Assembly: GCF_052857255.1 (NCBI RefSeq)
Contig: NW_027526486.1
Location: 1,798,001-1,862,000, forward strand
Length of the DNA stretch: 64,000 nt
DNA from: Amblyomma americanum
Lineage: Eukaryota > Arthropoda > Arachnida > Ixodida > Ixodidae
Direction: 5' to 3'
Shown: positions 48,301 through 61,154 of the stretch, piece after piece
Layout: every line of letters starts with the position of its first letter
Position numbering within the stretch: position 1 is the first letter of the stretch
Program-made: the position numbers and the translations under genes
The notes under the pieces: model-generated
Told to the model about the DNA's origin: nothing
Databases searched by the model: none
Seen by the model: the letters and a program-made list of their open reading frames with translations, nothing else

Positions 48301-49500
48301 TGAGAGAAAAAAGTTTACACCTTTCTCTCGTGTACTCTTCGACGACTTGTAAAATCGATGCTCGTGAATCATGCTAGTTTCGATCTAAAACGATGTATCC
48401 CGTTGTTTTGAGCCGGAATACAAGTTTTCGCGCAGTTCTGAGAGAAAAAGTTTACACCTTTCTCTCGTCTACTCTTCGACGACTTGTAAAATCGATGCTC
48501 GTGAATCTTGCTAGTTTCAATTTAAAACGATGTATCCCGTTGTTTTGAGCCGGAATACAAGTTTTCGCGCAGTTCTGAGAGAAAAAGTTTGCACCTTTCT
48601 CTCGTCTACTCTTCGACGACTTGTAAAATCGATGCTCGTGAATCTTGCTAGTTGCGATCTACAACGATGTATCCCGTTGTTTTGAGCTGGAATAGAAGTT
48701 TTCGCGCAGTTCTGAGAGAAAAAGTTTACACCTTTCTCTCGTGTACTCTTCGACGACTTGTAAAATCGATGCTCGTGAATCATGCTAGTATCAATCTAAA
48801 ACGATGTATACTGTTGTTTTGAGCCGGAATACAAGTTTTCGCGCAGTTCTGAGAGAAAAAGTTTACACCTTTCTCTCGTCTACTCTTCGAAGACTTGTAA
48901 AATCGATGCCCGTGAATCTTGCTAGTTTCGATCTAAAACGATGTATCCCGTTGTTTTGAGCCGGAATACACGTTTTCGCGCAGTTCTGAGAGAAAAAAGT
49001 TTACACCTTTCTCTCGTGTACTCTTCGATGACTTGTAAAATCGATGCTCGTGAATCATGCTAGTTTCGATCTAAAACGATGTATCCCGTTGTTTTGAGCC
49101 GGAATACAAATTTTCGCGCAGTTCTGAGAGAAAAAGTTTACACCTTTCTCTCGTCTACTCTTCGACGAATTGTAAAATCGATGCTCGTGAATCTTGCTAG
49201 TTTCAATTTAAAACGATGTATCCCGTTGTTTTGAGCCGGAATACAAGTTTTCGCGCAGTTCTGAGAGAAAAAAGTTTACACCTTTCTCTCGTGTACTCTT
49301 CGACGACTTGTAAAATCGATGCTCGTGAATCATGCTATTTTCGATCTAAAACGATGTATCCCGTTGTTTTGAGCCGGAATACAAGTTTTCGCGCAGTTCT
49401 GAGAGAAAAAGTTTACACCTTTCTCTCGTCTACTCTTCGACGACTTGTAAAATCGATGCTCGTGAATCTTGCTAGTTTCAATTTAAAACGATGTATCCCG
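45360..49500 (+). repeat. 1,373-bp higher-order repeat, three copies, middle one enlarged
   Basis: The private marker ttgcgatctac occurs at 45631, 47004 and 48652, giving steps of 1,373 (10 monomers) and 1,648 (12 monomers). The gctattttcg marker recurs near 46315, 47688, 47963 and 49336. A further ttgcgatc at 50573 shows a fourth, diverged partial copy. Copies also share ggaatacacg, ggaatacaaattt and gctagtatcaatc. Confidence 0.8.
47568..48117 (+). repeat. 275-bp (two-monomer) duplication inside the middle 1,373-bp copy
   Basis: The pair of monomers at 47568-47842 is repeated at 47843-48117, including the gctattttcg change. This accounts for the 1,648 bp spacing. The first of the pair has private changes (cctttttctcg near 47635, ctgtgag near 47751), the second does not. 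Confidence 0.75.
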
Positions 49501-49749
49501 TTGTTTTGAGCCGGAATACAAGTTTTCGCGCAGTTCTGAGAGAAAAAGTTTGCACCTTTCTCTCGTCTACTCTTCGACGACTTGTAAAATCAATGCTCGT
49601 GAATCTTGCTAGTTTCGATCTACAACGATGTATCCCGTTGTTTTGAGCTGGAATAGAAGTTTTCGCGCAGTTCTGAGAGAAAAAGTTGACACCTTTCTCT
49701 CGTCTACTTTTCGAGGACTTGTAAAATCGATGCTCGTGAATCATGCTAG

Positions 49750-49886
49750 TTTCGATCTAAAACGATGTATCCCGTTGTTTTGAGCCGGAATACAAGTTTT
49801 CGCGCAGTTCTGAGAGAAAAAGTTTACACCTTTCTCTCGTCTACTCTTCGACGACTTGTAAAATCGATGCTCGTGAATCTTGCTAG
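49750..49886 (+). repeat. Reference monomer identical to the window consensus (137 bp)
   Basis: This copy carries the majority base at every position I compared and serves as the coordinate frame (position 1 = first t of tttcgatct, position 137 = g of ctag). Landmarks: A-tract 10-13; cccg 22-25; T-tracts 29-32 and 48-51; ccgg 36-39; cgcg 52-55; dyad arms 63-70 and 82-89; tcgacgac 99-106; A-tract 111-114; ClaI motif atcgat 114-119. It contains 11 CpG, 30 C and 27 G. Because 137 leaves remainder 2 on division by 3, a reading frame changes phase at each monomer and returns only after three (411 bp). Confidence 0.95.
49812..49838. other. Perfect 8-bp inverted repeat inside the monomer
   Basis: gagagaaa at 49812-49819 and tttctctc at 49831-49838 are exact reverse complements separated by 11 bases. 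The pair occurs in most monomers at monomer positions 63-70 and 82-89. The extra A of 138 bp monomers falls in the loop and leaves the arms intact, while one subtype (gagaaaaaaag) breaks the left arm. Short dyads are often reported in centromeric satellites and could extrude as a hairpin or form a protein site; function here is inference. Confidence 0.7.
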
Positions 49887-50099
49887 TTTTGATCTAAAAC
49901 GATGTATCCCGTTGTTTTGAGCCGGAATACAAGTTTTCGTGCAGTTCTGAGAGAAAACGTTTACACCTTTCTCTCGTCTACTCTTCGACGACTTGTAAAA
50001 TCGATGCTCGTGAATCTTGCTAGTTTCGATCTAAAACGATGTATCCCGTTGTTTTGAGCCACAATACAAGTTTTCGCGCAGTTCTGAGAGAAAAAGTTT

Positions 50100-53000
50100 A
50101 CACCTTTTTCTCGTCTACTCTTCGAAGACTTGTAAAATCGATGCTCGTGAATCTTGCTAGTTTCAATTTAAAACGATGTATCCCGTTGTTTTGAGCCGGA
50201 ATACAAGTTTTCGCGCAGTTCTGAGAGAAAAAAGTTTACACCTTTCTCTCGTGTACTCTTCGACGACTTGTTAAATCGATGCTCGTGAATCATGCTAGTT
50301 TCGATCTAAAACGATGTATCCCGTTGTTTTGAGCCGGAATACAAGTTTTCGCGCAGTTCTGAGAGAAAAAGTTTACACCTTTCTCTCGTCTACTCTTCGA
50401 CGACTTGTAAAATCGATGCTCGTGAATCTTGCTAGTTTCAATTTAAAACGATGTATCCCGTTGTTTTGAGCCGGAATACAAGTTTTCGCGCAGTTCTGAG
50501 AGAAAAAGTTTGCACCTTTCTCTCGTCTACTCTTCGACGACTTGTAAAATCGATGCTCGTGAATCTTGCTAGTTGCGATCTACAACGATGTATCCCGTTG
50601 TTTTGAGCTGGAATAGAAGTTTTCGCGCAGTTCTGAGAGAAAAAAGTTTACACCTTTCTCTCGTGTACTCTGCGACGACTTGTAAAATCGATGCTCGTGA
50701 ATCATGCTAGTATCGATCTAAAACGATGTATACTGTTGTTTTGAGCCGGAATACAAGTTTTCGCGCAGTTCTGAGAGAAAAAGTTTACACCTTTCTCTCG
50801 TCTACTCTTCGAAGACTTGTAAAATCGATGCCCGTGAATCTTGCTAGTTTCGATCTAAAACGATGTATCCCGTTGTTTTGAGCCGGAATACACGTTTTCG
50901 CGCAGTTCTGAGAGAAAAAAGTTTACACCTTTCTCTCGTGTACTCTTCGACGACTTGTAAAATCGATGCTCGTGAATCATGCTAGTTTCGATCTAAAACG
51001 ATGTATCCCGTTGTTTTGAGCCGGAATACAAGTTTTCGCGCAGTTCTGAGAGAAAAAGTTTACACCTTTCTCTCGTGTACTCTTCGACGAATTGTAAAAT
51101 CGATGCTCGTGAATCTTGCTAGTTTAAATTTAAAACGATGTATCCCGTTGTTTTGAGCCGGAATACAAGTTTTCGCGCAGTTCTGAGAGAAAAAAGTTTA
51201 CACCTTTCTCTCGTGTACTCTTCGACGACTTGTAAAATCGATGCTCGTGAATCATGCTAGTTTCGATCTAAAACGATGTATCCCGTTGTTTTGAGCCGGA
51301 ATACAAGTTTTCGCGCAGTTCTGAGAGAAAAAGTTTACACCTTTCTCTCGTCTACTCTTCGACGACTTGTAAAATCGATGCTCGTGAATCTTGCTAGTTT
51401 CAATTTAAAACGATGTATCCCGTTGTTTTGAGCCGGAATACAAGTTTTCGCGCAGTTCTGAGAGAAAAAGTTTGCACCTTTCTCTCGTCTACTCTTCGAC
51501 GACTTGTAAAATCAATGCTCGTGAATCTTGCTAGTTTCGATCTACAACGATGTATCCCGTTGTTTTGAGCTGGAATAGAAGTTTTCGCGCAGTTCTGAGA
51601 GAAAAAGTTTACACCTTTCTCTCGTGTACTCTTCGACGACTTGTAAAATCGATGCTCGTGAATCATGCTAGTTTCGATCTAAAACGATGTATCTCGTTGT
51701 TTTGAGCCGGAATACAAGTTTTCGCGCAGTTCTGAGAGAAAAAGTTTACACCTTTCTCTCGTCTACTCTTCGACGAATTGTAAAATCGATGCTCGTGAAT
51801 CTTGCTAGTTTCAATTTAAAACGATGTATCCCGTTGTTTTGAGCCGGAATACAAGTTTTCGCGCAGTTCTGAGAGAAAAAAGTTTACACCTTTCTCTCGT
51901 GTACTCTTCGACGACTTGTAAAATCGATGCTCGTGAATCATGCTAGTTTCGATCTAAAACGATGTATCCCGTTGTTTTGAGCCGGAATACAAGTTTTCGC
52001 GCAGTTCTGAGAGAAAAAGTTTACACCTTTCTCTCGTGTACTCTTCGACGACTTGTAAAATCGATGCTCGTGAATCATGCTAGTTTCGATCTAAAACGAT
52101 GTATACTGTTGTTTTGAGCCAGAATACAAGTTTTCGCGCAGTTCTGAGAGAAAAAGTTTACACCTTTCTCTCGTCTACTCTTCGAAGACTTGTAAAATCG
52201 ATGCCCGTGAATCTTGTAGTTTCGATCTAAAACGATGTATCCCGTTGTTTTCAGCCGGAATACAAGTTTTCGCGCAGTTCTGAGAGAAAAAAGTTTACAC
52301 CTTTCTCTCGTGTACTCTTCGACGACTTGTAAAATCGATGCTCGTGAATCATGCTAGTTTCGATCTAAAACGATGTATCCCGTTGTTTTGAGCCGGAATA
52401 CAGGTTTTCGCGCAGTTCTGAGAGAAAAAGTTTACACCTTTTTCTCGTCTACTCTTCGAAGACTTGTAAAATCGATGCCCGTGAATCTTGCTAGTTTCGA
52501 TTTAAAACGATGTATCCCGTTGTTTTGAGCCGGAATACAAGTTTTCGCGCAGTTCTGAGAGAAAAAGTTTACACCTTTCTCTCGTGTACTCTTCGACGAC
52601 TTGTAACATCGATACTCGTGAATCATGCTAGTTTCGATCTAAAACGATGTATCCCGTTGTTTTGAGCCCGAATACAAGTTTTCGCGCAGTTCTGAGAGAA
52701 AAAGTTTACACCTTTCTCTCGTGTACTCTTCGACGACTTGTAAAATCGATGCTCGTGAATCATGCTAGTTTCGATCTAAAACGATGTATCTCGTTGTTTT
52801 GAGCCGGAATACAAGTTTTCGCGCAGTTCTGAGAGAAAAAGTTTACACCTTTCTCTCGTCTACTCTTCGACGAATTGTAAAATCGATGCTCGTGAATCTT
52901 GCTAGTTTCAATTTAAAACGATGTATCCCGTTGTTTTGAGCCGGAATACAAGTTTTCGCGCAGTTCTGAGAGAAAAAAGTTTACACCTTTCTCTCGTGTA

Positions 53001-54540
53001 CTCTTCGACGACTTGTAAAATCGATGCTCGTGAATCTTGCTAGTTTCAATTTAAAACGATGTATCCCGTTGTTTTGAGCCGGAATACACGTTTTCGCGCA
53101 GTTCTGAGAGAAAAAAGTTTACACCTTTCTCTCGTGTACTCTTCGACGACTTGTAAAATCGATGCTCGTGAATCATGCTAGTTTCGATCTAAAACGATGT
53201 ATCCCGTTGTTTTGAGCCGGAATACAAGTTTTCGCGCAGTTCTGAGAGAAAAAAATTACACCTTTCTCTCGTGTACTCTTCGACGAATTGTAAAATCGAT
53301 GCTCGTGAATCTTGCTAGTTTAAATTTAAAACGATGTATCCCGTTGTTTTGAGCCGGAATACAAGTTTTCGCGCAGTTCTGAGAGAAAAAAGTTTACACC
53401 TTTCTCTCGTGTACTCTTCGACGACTTGTAAAATCGATGCTCGTGAATCATGCTAGTTTCGATCTAAAACGATGTATCCCGTTGTTTTGAGCCGGAATAC
53501 AAGTTTTCGTGCAGTTCTGAGAGAAAACGTTTACACCTTTCTCTCGTCTACTCTTCGACGACTTGTAAAATCGATGCTCGTGAATCTTGCTAGTTTCGAT
53601 CTAAAACGATGTATCCCGTTGTTTTGAGCCAGAATACAAGTTTTCGCGCAGTTCTGAGAGAAAAAGTTTACACCTTTTTCTCGTCTACTCTTCGAAGACT
53701 TGTAAAATCGATGCCCGTGAATCTTGCTAGTTTCGATTTAAAACGATGTATCCCGTTGTTTTGAGCCGGAATACAAGTTTTCGCGCAGTTCTGAGAGAAA
53801 AAGTTTACACCTTTCTCTCGTGTACTCTGCGACGACTTGTAACATCGATACTCGTGAATCATGCTAGTTTCGATCTAAAACGATGTATCCCGTTGTTTTG
53901 AGCCGGAATACAAGTTTTCGCGCAGTTCTGAGAGAAAAAGTTTACACCTTTCTCTCGTGTACTCTTCGACGACTTGTAAAATCGATGCTCGTGAATCATG
54001 CTAGTTTCGATCTAAAACGATGTATACTGTTGTTTTGAGCCAGAATACAAGTTTTCGCGCAGTTCTGAGAGAAAAAGTTTACACCTTTCTCTCGTCTACT
54101 CTTCGAAGACTTGTAAAATCGATGCCCGTGAATCTTGCTAGTTTCGATCTAAAACGATGTATCCCGTTGTTTTCAGCCGTAATACAAGTTTTCGCGCAGT
54201 TCTGAGAGAAAAAAGTTTACACCTTTCTCTCGTGTACTCTTCGACGACTTGTAAAATCGATGCTCGTGAATCATGCTAGTTTCGATCTAAAACGATGTAT
54301 CCCGTTGTTTTGAGCCGGAATACAAGTTTTCGCGCAGTTCTGAGAGAAAAAGTTTACACCTTTTTTCTCGTCTACTCTTCGAAGACTTGTAAAATCGATG
54401 CCCGTGAATCTTGCTAGTTTCGATTTAAAACGATGTATCCCGTTGTTTTGAGCCGGAATACAAGTTTTCGCGCAGTTCTGAGAGAAAAAGTTTACACCTT
54501 TCTCTCGTGTACTCTTCGACGACTTGTAACATCGATACTC
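50100..54540 (+). repeat. Mixed-order satellite region
   Basis: Monomers are of the common subtypes, but I do not see a long block repeated in order. Local markers include ttaaatttaaaacg at about 51,125 and 53,320, tatctcg at about 51,690 and 52,790, and a run loss (gaaaaaaattac) near 53,250. Nothing other than satellite is present. Confidence 0.6.
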
Positions 54541-54559
54541 GTGAATCATGCTAGTTTCG

Positions 54560-57300
54560 ATCTAAAACGATGTATCCCGTTGTTTTGAGCCGGAATACAA
54601 GTTTTCGCGCAGTTCTGAGAGAAAAAGATTACACCTTTCTCTCGTCTACTCTTCGACGACTTGTAAAATCGATGCTCGTGAATCTTGCTAGTTTCAATTT
54701 AAAACGATGTATCCCGTTGTTTTGAGCCGGAATACAAGTTTTCGCGCAGTTCTGAGAGAAAAAGTTTGCACCTTTCTCTCGTCTACTCTTCGACGACTTG
54801 TAAAATCGATGCTCGTGAATCATGCTAGTTTCGATCTAAAACGATGTATCCCGTTGTTTTGAGCCGGAATACAAGTTTTCGCGCAGTTCTGAGAGAAAAA
54901 GTTTACACCTTTCTCTCGTGTACTCTTCGACGACTTGTAAAATCGATACTCGAGAATCATGCTAGTTTCGATCTAAAACGATGTATCCAGTTGTTTTGAG
55001 CCGGAATACAAGTTTTCGCGCAGTTCTGAGAGAAAAAAGTTTACACCTTTCTCTCGTGTACTCTTCGACGACTTGTAAAATCGAGGCTCGTGAATCATGC
55101 TAGTTTCGATCTAAACCGATGTATCCCGTTGTTTTGAGCCGGAATACAAGTTTTCGCGCAGTTCTGAGAGAAAAAGTTTACACCTTTCTCTCGTCTACTC
55201 TTCGACGAATTGTAAAATCGATGCTCGTGAATCTTGCTAGTTTCAATTTAAAACGATGTATCCCGTTGTTTTGAGCCGGAATACAAGTTTTCGCGCAGTT
55301 CTGAGAGAAAAAAGTTTGCACCTTTCTCTCGTCTACTCTTCGACGACTTGTAAAATCAATGCTCGTGAATCTTGCTAGTTTCGATCTACAACGATGTATC
55401 CCGTTGTTTTGAGCTGGAATAGAAGTTTTCGCGCAGTTCTGAGAGAAAAAGTTGACACCTTTCTCTCGTCTACTTTTCGAGGACTTGTAAAATCGATGCT
55501 CGTGAATCATGCTAGTTTCGATCTAAAACGATGTATCCCGTTGTTTTGAGCCGGAATACAAGTTTTCGCGCAGTTCTGAGAAAAAAAGTTTACACCTTTC
55601 TCTCGTGTACTCTTCGACGACTTGTAAAATTGATACTCGAGAATCATGCTAGTTTCGATATAAAACGATGTATCCCGTTGTTTTGAGCCGGAATACAAGT
55701 TTTCGCGCAGTTCTGAGAGAAAAAAGTTTACACCTTTCTCTCGTGTACTCTTCGACGACTTGTAAAATCGATGCTCGTGAATCATGCTAGTTTCGATCTA
55801 AAACGATGTATCCCGTTGTTTTGAGCCGGAATACAAGTTTTCGCACAGTTCTGAGAGAAAAAGTTTACACCTTTTTCTCGTCTACTCTTCGACGACTTGT
55901 AAAATCGATGCTCGTGAATCTTGCTAGTTTCAATTTAAAACGATGTATCCCGTTGTTTTGAGCCGGAATACAAGTTTTCGCGCAGTTCTGAGAGAAAAAG
56001 TTTGCACCTTTCTCTCGTCTACTCTTCGACGACTTGTAAAATCGATGCTCGTGAATCATGCTAGTTTCGATCTAAAACGATGTATCCCGTTGTTTTGAGC
56101 CGGAATATAAGTTTTCGCGCAGTTCTGAGAGAAAAAGTTTACACCTTTCTCTCGTGTACTCTTCGACGACTTGTAAAATCGATACTCGAGAATCATGCTA
56201 GTTTCGATCTAAAACGATGTATCCAGTTGTTTTGAGCCGGAATACAAGTTTTCGCGCAGTTCTGAGAGAAAAAAGTTTACACCTTTCTCTCGTGTACTCT
56301 TCGACGACTTGTAAAATCGATGCTCGTGAATCATGCTAGTTTCGATCTAAACCGAAGTATCCCGTTGTTTTGAGCCGGAATACAAGTTTTCGCGCAGTTC
56401 TGAGAGAAAAAGTTTACACCTTTCTCTCGTCTACTCTTCGACGAATTGTAAAATCGATGCTCGTGAATCTTGCTAGTTTCAATTTAAAACGATGTATCCC
56501 GTTGTTTTGAGCCGGAATACAAGTTTTCGCGCAGTTCTGAGAGAAAAAAGTTTACACCTTTCTCTCGTGTACTCTTCGACGACTTGTAAAATCGATGCTC
56601 GTGAATCATGCTAGTTTCGATCTAAAACGACGTATCCCGTTGTTTTGAGCCGGAATACAAGTTTTCGCGCAGTTCTGAGAGAAAAAGTTTACACCTTTCT
56701 CTCGTCTACTCTTCGACGACTTGTAAAATCGATGCTCGTGAATCTTGCTAGTTTCAATTTAAAACGATGTATCCCGTTGTTTTGAGCCGGAATACAAGTT
56801 TTCGCGCAGTTCTGAGAGAAAAAGTTTGCACCTTTCTCTCGTCTACTCTTCGACGACTTGTAAAATCAATGCTCGTGAATCTTGCTAGTTTCGATCTACA
56901 ACGATGTATCCCGTTGTTTTGAGCTGGAATAGAAGTTTTCGCGCAGTTCTGAGAGAAAAAGTTGACACCTTTCTCTCGTCTACTTTTCGAGGACTTGTAA
57001 AATCGATGCTCGTGAATCATGCTAGTTTCGATCTAAAACGATGTATCCCGTTGTTTTGAGCCGGAATACAAGTTTTCGCGCAGTTCTGAGAAAAAAAGTT
57101 TACACCTTTCTCTCGTGTACTCTTCGACGACTTGTAAAATTGATACTCGAGAATCATGCTAGTTTCGATATAAAACGATGTATCCCGTTGTTTTGAGCCG
57201 GAATACAAGTTTTCGCGCAGTTCTGAGAGAAAAAAGTTTACACCTTTCTCTCGTGTACTCTTCGACGACTTGTAAAATCGATGCTCGTGAATCATGCTAG
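54560..57300 (+). repeat. 1,236/1,510-bp duplication with a two-monomer difference
   Basis: The private tatccagttg at 54985 recurs at 56221 (+1,236, 9 monomers), and ctaaaccga recurs near 55115 and 56350. Further along, cgatataaaacg near 55657 and attgatactcgag near 55630 recur at +1,510 (11 monomers). The second copy therefore gained two monomers between about 56,400 and 56,750. Confidence 0.75.
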
Positions 57301-60300
57301 TTTCGATCTAAAACGATGTATCCCGTTGTTTTGAGCCGGAATACAAGTTTTCGCACAGTTCTGAGAGAAAAAGTTTACACCTTTCTCTCGTCTACTCTTC
57401 GACGACTTGTAAAATCGATGCTCGTGAATCTTGCTAGTTTCAATTTAAAACGATGTATCCCGTTGTTTTGAGCCGGAATACAAGTTTTCGCGCAGTTCTG
57501 AGAGAAAAAGTTTGCACCTTTCTCTCGTCTACTCTTCGACGACTTGTAAAATCAATGCTCGTGAATCTTGCTAGTTTCGATCTACAACGATGTATCCCGT
57601 TGTTTTGAGCTGGAATAGAAGTTTTCGCGCAGTTCTGAGAGAAAAAGTTTACACCTTTCTCTCGTCTACTTTTCGAGGACTTGTAAAATCGATTCTCGTG
57701 AATCTTGCTAGTTTTGACCTAAAACGATGTATCCCGTTTTTTTGAGCCGGTATACAAGTTTTCGCGCAGTTCTGAGAGAGAAAGTTTACACCTTTCTCTC
57801 GTGTACTCTTCGACGACTTGTAAAATCGATGCTCGTGAATCTTGCTAGTTTCGATCTAAAACGATGTATCCCGTTGTTTTGAGCCGGAATACAAGTTTTC
57901 GTGCAGTTCTGAGAGAAAACGTTTACACCTTTCTCTCGTCTACTCTTCGACGACTTGTAAAATCGATGCTCGTGAATCTTGCTAGTTTCGATCTAAAACG
58001 ATGTATCCCGTTGTTTTGAGCCAGAATACAAGTTTTCGCGCAGTTCTGAGAGAAAAAGTTTACACCTTTTTCTCGTCTACTCTTCGAAGACTTGTAAAAT
58101 CGATGCCCGTGAATCTTGCTAGTTTCGATTCAAAAAGATGTATCCCGTTGTTTTGAGCCGGAATACAAGTTTTCGCGCAGTTCTGAGAGAAAAAGTTTAC
58201 ACCTTTCTCTCGTGTACTCTTCGACGACTTGTAACATCGATACTCGTGAATCATGCTAGTTTCGATCTAAAACGATGTATCCCGTTGTTTTGAGCCGGAA
58301 TACAAGTTTTCGCGCAGTTCTGAGAGAAAAACTTTACACCTTTCTCTCGTGTACTCTTCGACGACTTGTAAAATCGATGCTCGTGTATCATGCTAGTTTC
58401 GATCTAAAACGATGTATACTGTTGTTTTGAGCCGGAATACAAGTTTTCGCGCAGTTCTGAGAGAAAAAGTTTACACCTTTCTCTCGTCTACTCTTCGAAG
58501 ACTTGAAAAATCGATGCCCGTGAATCTTGCTAGTTTCGATCTAAAACGATGTATCCCGTTGTTTTCAGCCGGAATACAAGTTTTCGCGCAGTTCTGAGAG
58601 AAAAAAGTTTACACCTTTCTCTCGTGTACTCTTCGACGACTTGTAAAACCGATGCTCGTGAATCATGCTAGTTTCGATCTAAAACGATGTATCCCGTTGT
58701 TTTGAGCCGGAATACAAGTTTTCGCGCAGTTCTGAGAGAAAAAGTTTACACCTTTCTCTCGTCTACTCTTCGACGAATTGTAAAATCGATGCTCGTGAAT
58801 CTTGCTAGTTTCGATCTAAAACGATGTATACTGTTGTTTTGAGCCGGAATACAAGTTTTCGCGCAGTTCTGAGAGAAAAAGTTTACACCTTTCTCTCGTG
58901 TACTCTTCGACGACTTGTAACATCGATACTCGTGAATCATGCTAGTTTCGATCTAAAACGATGTATCCCGTTGTTTTGAGCCGGAATACAAGTTTTCGCG
59001 CAGTTCTGAGAGAAAAAGTTTACACCTTTCTCTCGTGTACTCTTCGACGACTTGTAGAATCGATGCTCGTGTATCATGCTAGTTTCGATCTAAAACGATG
59101 TATCCCGTTGTTTTGAGCCGGAATACAAGTTTTCGCGCAGTTCTGAGAGAAAAAAGTTTACACCTTTCTCTCGTGTACTCTTCGACGACTTGTAAAATCG
59201 ATGCTCATGAATCATGCTAGTTTCGATCTAAAACGATGTATCCCGTTGTTTTGAGCCGGAATACAAGTTTTCGCGCAGTTCTGAGAGAAAAAGTTTCCAC
59301 CTTTCTCTCGTCTACTTTTCGAGGACTTGTAAAATCGATGCTCGTGAATCATGCTAGTTTCGATCTAAAACGATGTATCCCGTTGTTTTGAGCCGGAATA
59401 CAAGTTTTCGCGCAGTTCTGAGAGAAAGAGTTTACACCTTTCTCTCTTGTACTCTTCGACGACTTGTAAAATTGATACTCGAGAATCATGCTAGTTTCGA
59501 TCTAAAACGATGTATCCCGTTGTTTTGAGCCGGAATACAAGTTTTCGCGCAGTTCTGAGAGAAAAAAGTTTACACCTCTCTCTCGTGTACTCTTCGACGA
59601 CTTGTAAAATCGATGCTCGTGAATCATGCTAGTTTCAATTTAAAACGATGTATCCTATTGTTTTGAGCCGGAATACAAGTTTTCGCGCAGTTCTGAGAGA
59701 AAAAGTTTGCACCTTTCTCTCGTCTACTCTTCGACGACTTGTAAAATCAATGCTCGTGAATCTTGCTAGTTTCGATCTACAACGATGTATCCCGTTGTTT
59801 TGAGCTGGAATAGAAGTTTTCGCGCAGTTCTGAGAGAAAAAGTTGACACCTTTCTCTCGTCTACTTTTCGAGGACTTGTAAAATCGATGCTCGTGAATCA
59901 TGCTAGTTTCGATCTAAAACGATGTATCCCGTTGTTTTGAGCCGGAATACAAGTTTTCGCGCAGTTCTGAGAGAAAAAGTTTACACCTTTCTCTCGTGTA
60001 CTCTTCGACGACTTGTAAAATCGATACTCGAGAATCATGCTAGTTTCGATCTAAAACGATGTATCCCGTTGTTTTGAGCCAGAATACAAGTTTTCGCGCA
60101 GTTCTGAGAGAAAAAGTTTACACCTTTCTCTCGTCTACTCTTCGACGAATTGTAAAATCGATGCTCGTGAATCTTGCTAGTTTCAATTTAAAACGATGTA
60201 TCCCGTTGTTTTGAGCCGGAATACAAGTTTTCGCGCAGTTCTGAGAGAAAAAGTTTGCACCTTTCTCTCGTCTACTCTTCGACGACTTGCAAAATCAATG

Positions 60301-61140
60301 CTCGTGAATCTTGCTAGTTTCGATCTACAACGATGTATACCGTTGTTTTGAGCTGGAATAGAAGTTTTCGCGCAGTTCTGAGAGAAAAAGTTGACACCTT
60401 TCTCTCGTCTACTTTTCGAGGACTTGTAAAATCGATGCTCGTGAATCATGCTAGTTTCGATCTAAAACGATGTATCCCGTTGTTTTGAGCCGGAATACAA
60501 GTTTTCGCGCAGTTCTGAGAGAAAAAGTTTACACCTTTCTCTCGTGTACTCTTCGACGACTTGTAAAATCGATACTCGAGAATCATGCTAGGTTCGATCT
60601 AAAACGATGTATCCCGTTGTTTTGAGCCGGAATACAAGTTTTCGCGCAGTTCTGAGAGAAAAAAGTTTACACCTTTCTCTCGTGTACTCTTCGACGACTT
60701 GTAAAATCTATGCTCGTGAATCATGCTAGTTTCGATCTAAAACGATGTATCCCGTTGTTTTGAGCCGGAATACAAGTTTTCGCGCAGTTCTGAGAGAAAA
60801 AGTTTACACCTTTCTCTCGTCTACTCTTCGACGACTTGTAAAATCGATGCTCGTGAATCTTGCTAGTTTCAATTTAAAACGATGTATCCCGTTGTTTTGA
60901 GCCGGAATACAAGTTTTCGCGCAGTTCTGAGAGAAAAAGTTTACACCTTTCTCTCGTCTACTCTTCGACGACTTGTAAAATCGATGCTCGTGAATCTTGC
61001 TAGTTTAATTTAAAACGATGTATCCCGTTGTTTTCAGCCGGAATACAAGTTTTCGCGCATTTCTGAGAGAAAAAGTTTGCACCTTTCTCTCGTCTACTCT
61101 TCGACGACTTGTAAAATCAATGCTCGTGAATCTTGCTAGT
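57300..61140 (+). repeat. Satellite region recalling the first 6 kb
   Basis: The order near 57,660-58,610 (long-T monomer with gagagag, then gtgcag...aaaacg, then gagccagaata, then a gtgtatcatg monomer, tatactg, ttttcagccgg) is the order seen at about 640-1000 and 3540-4450. Later monomers are mixed. Nothing but satellite is present. Confidence 0.65.
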
Positions 61141-61154
61141 TTCGATCTACAACG

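Noticed and set aside
49770..49790. CENP-B box near cccgttgttttgagcc
   Set aside because: The reverse-complement box pattern needs T two bases after cccg and cgaa further on. Only the cccg part fits, so there is no acceptable match.
49810..49822. Hammerhead ribozyme core (ctgagagaaa)
   Set aside because: Some animal satellites encode hammerheads, but the core CUGANGA is not met (ctgagag instead) and the needed flanking helices are not evident.
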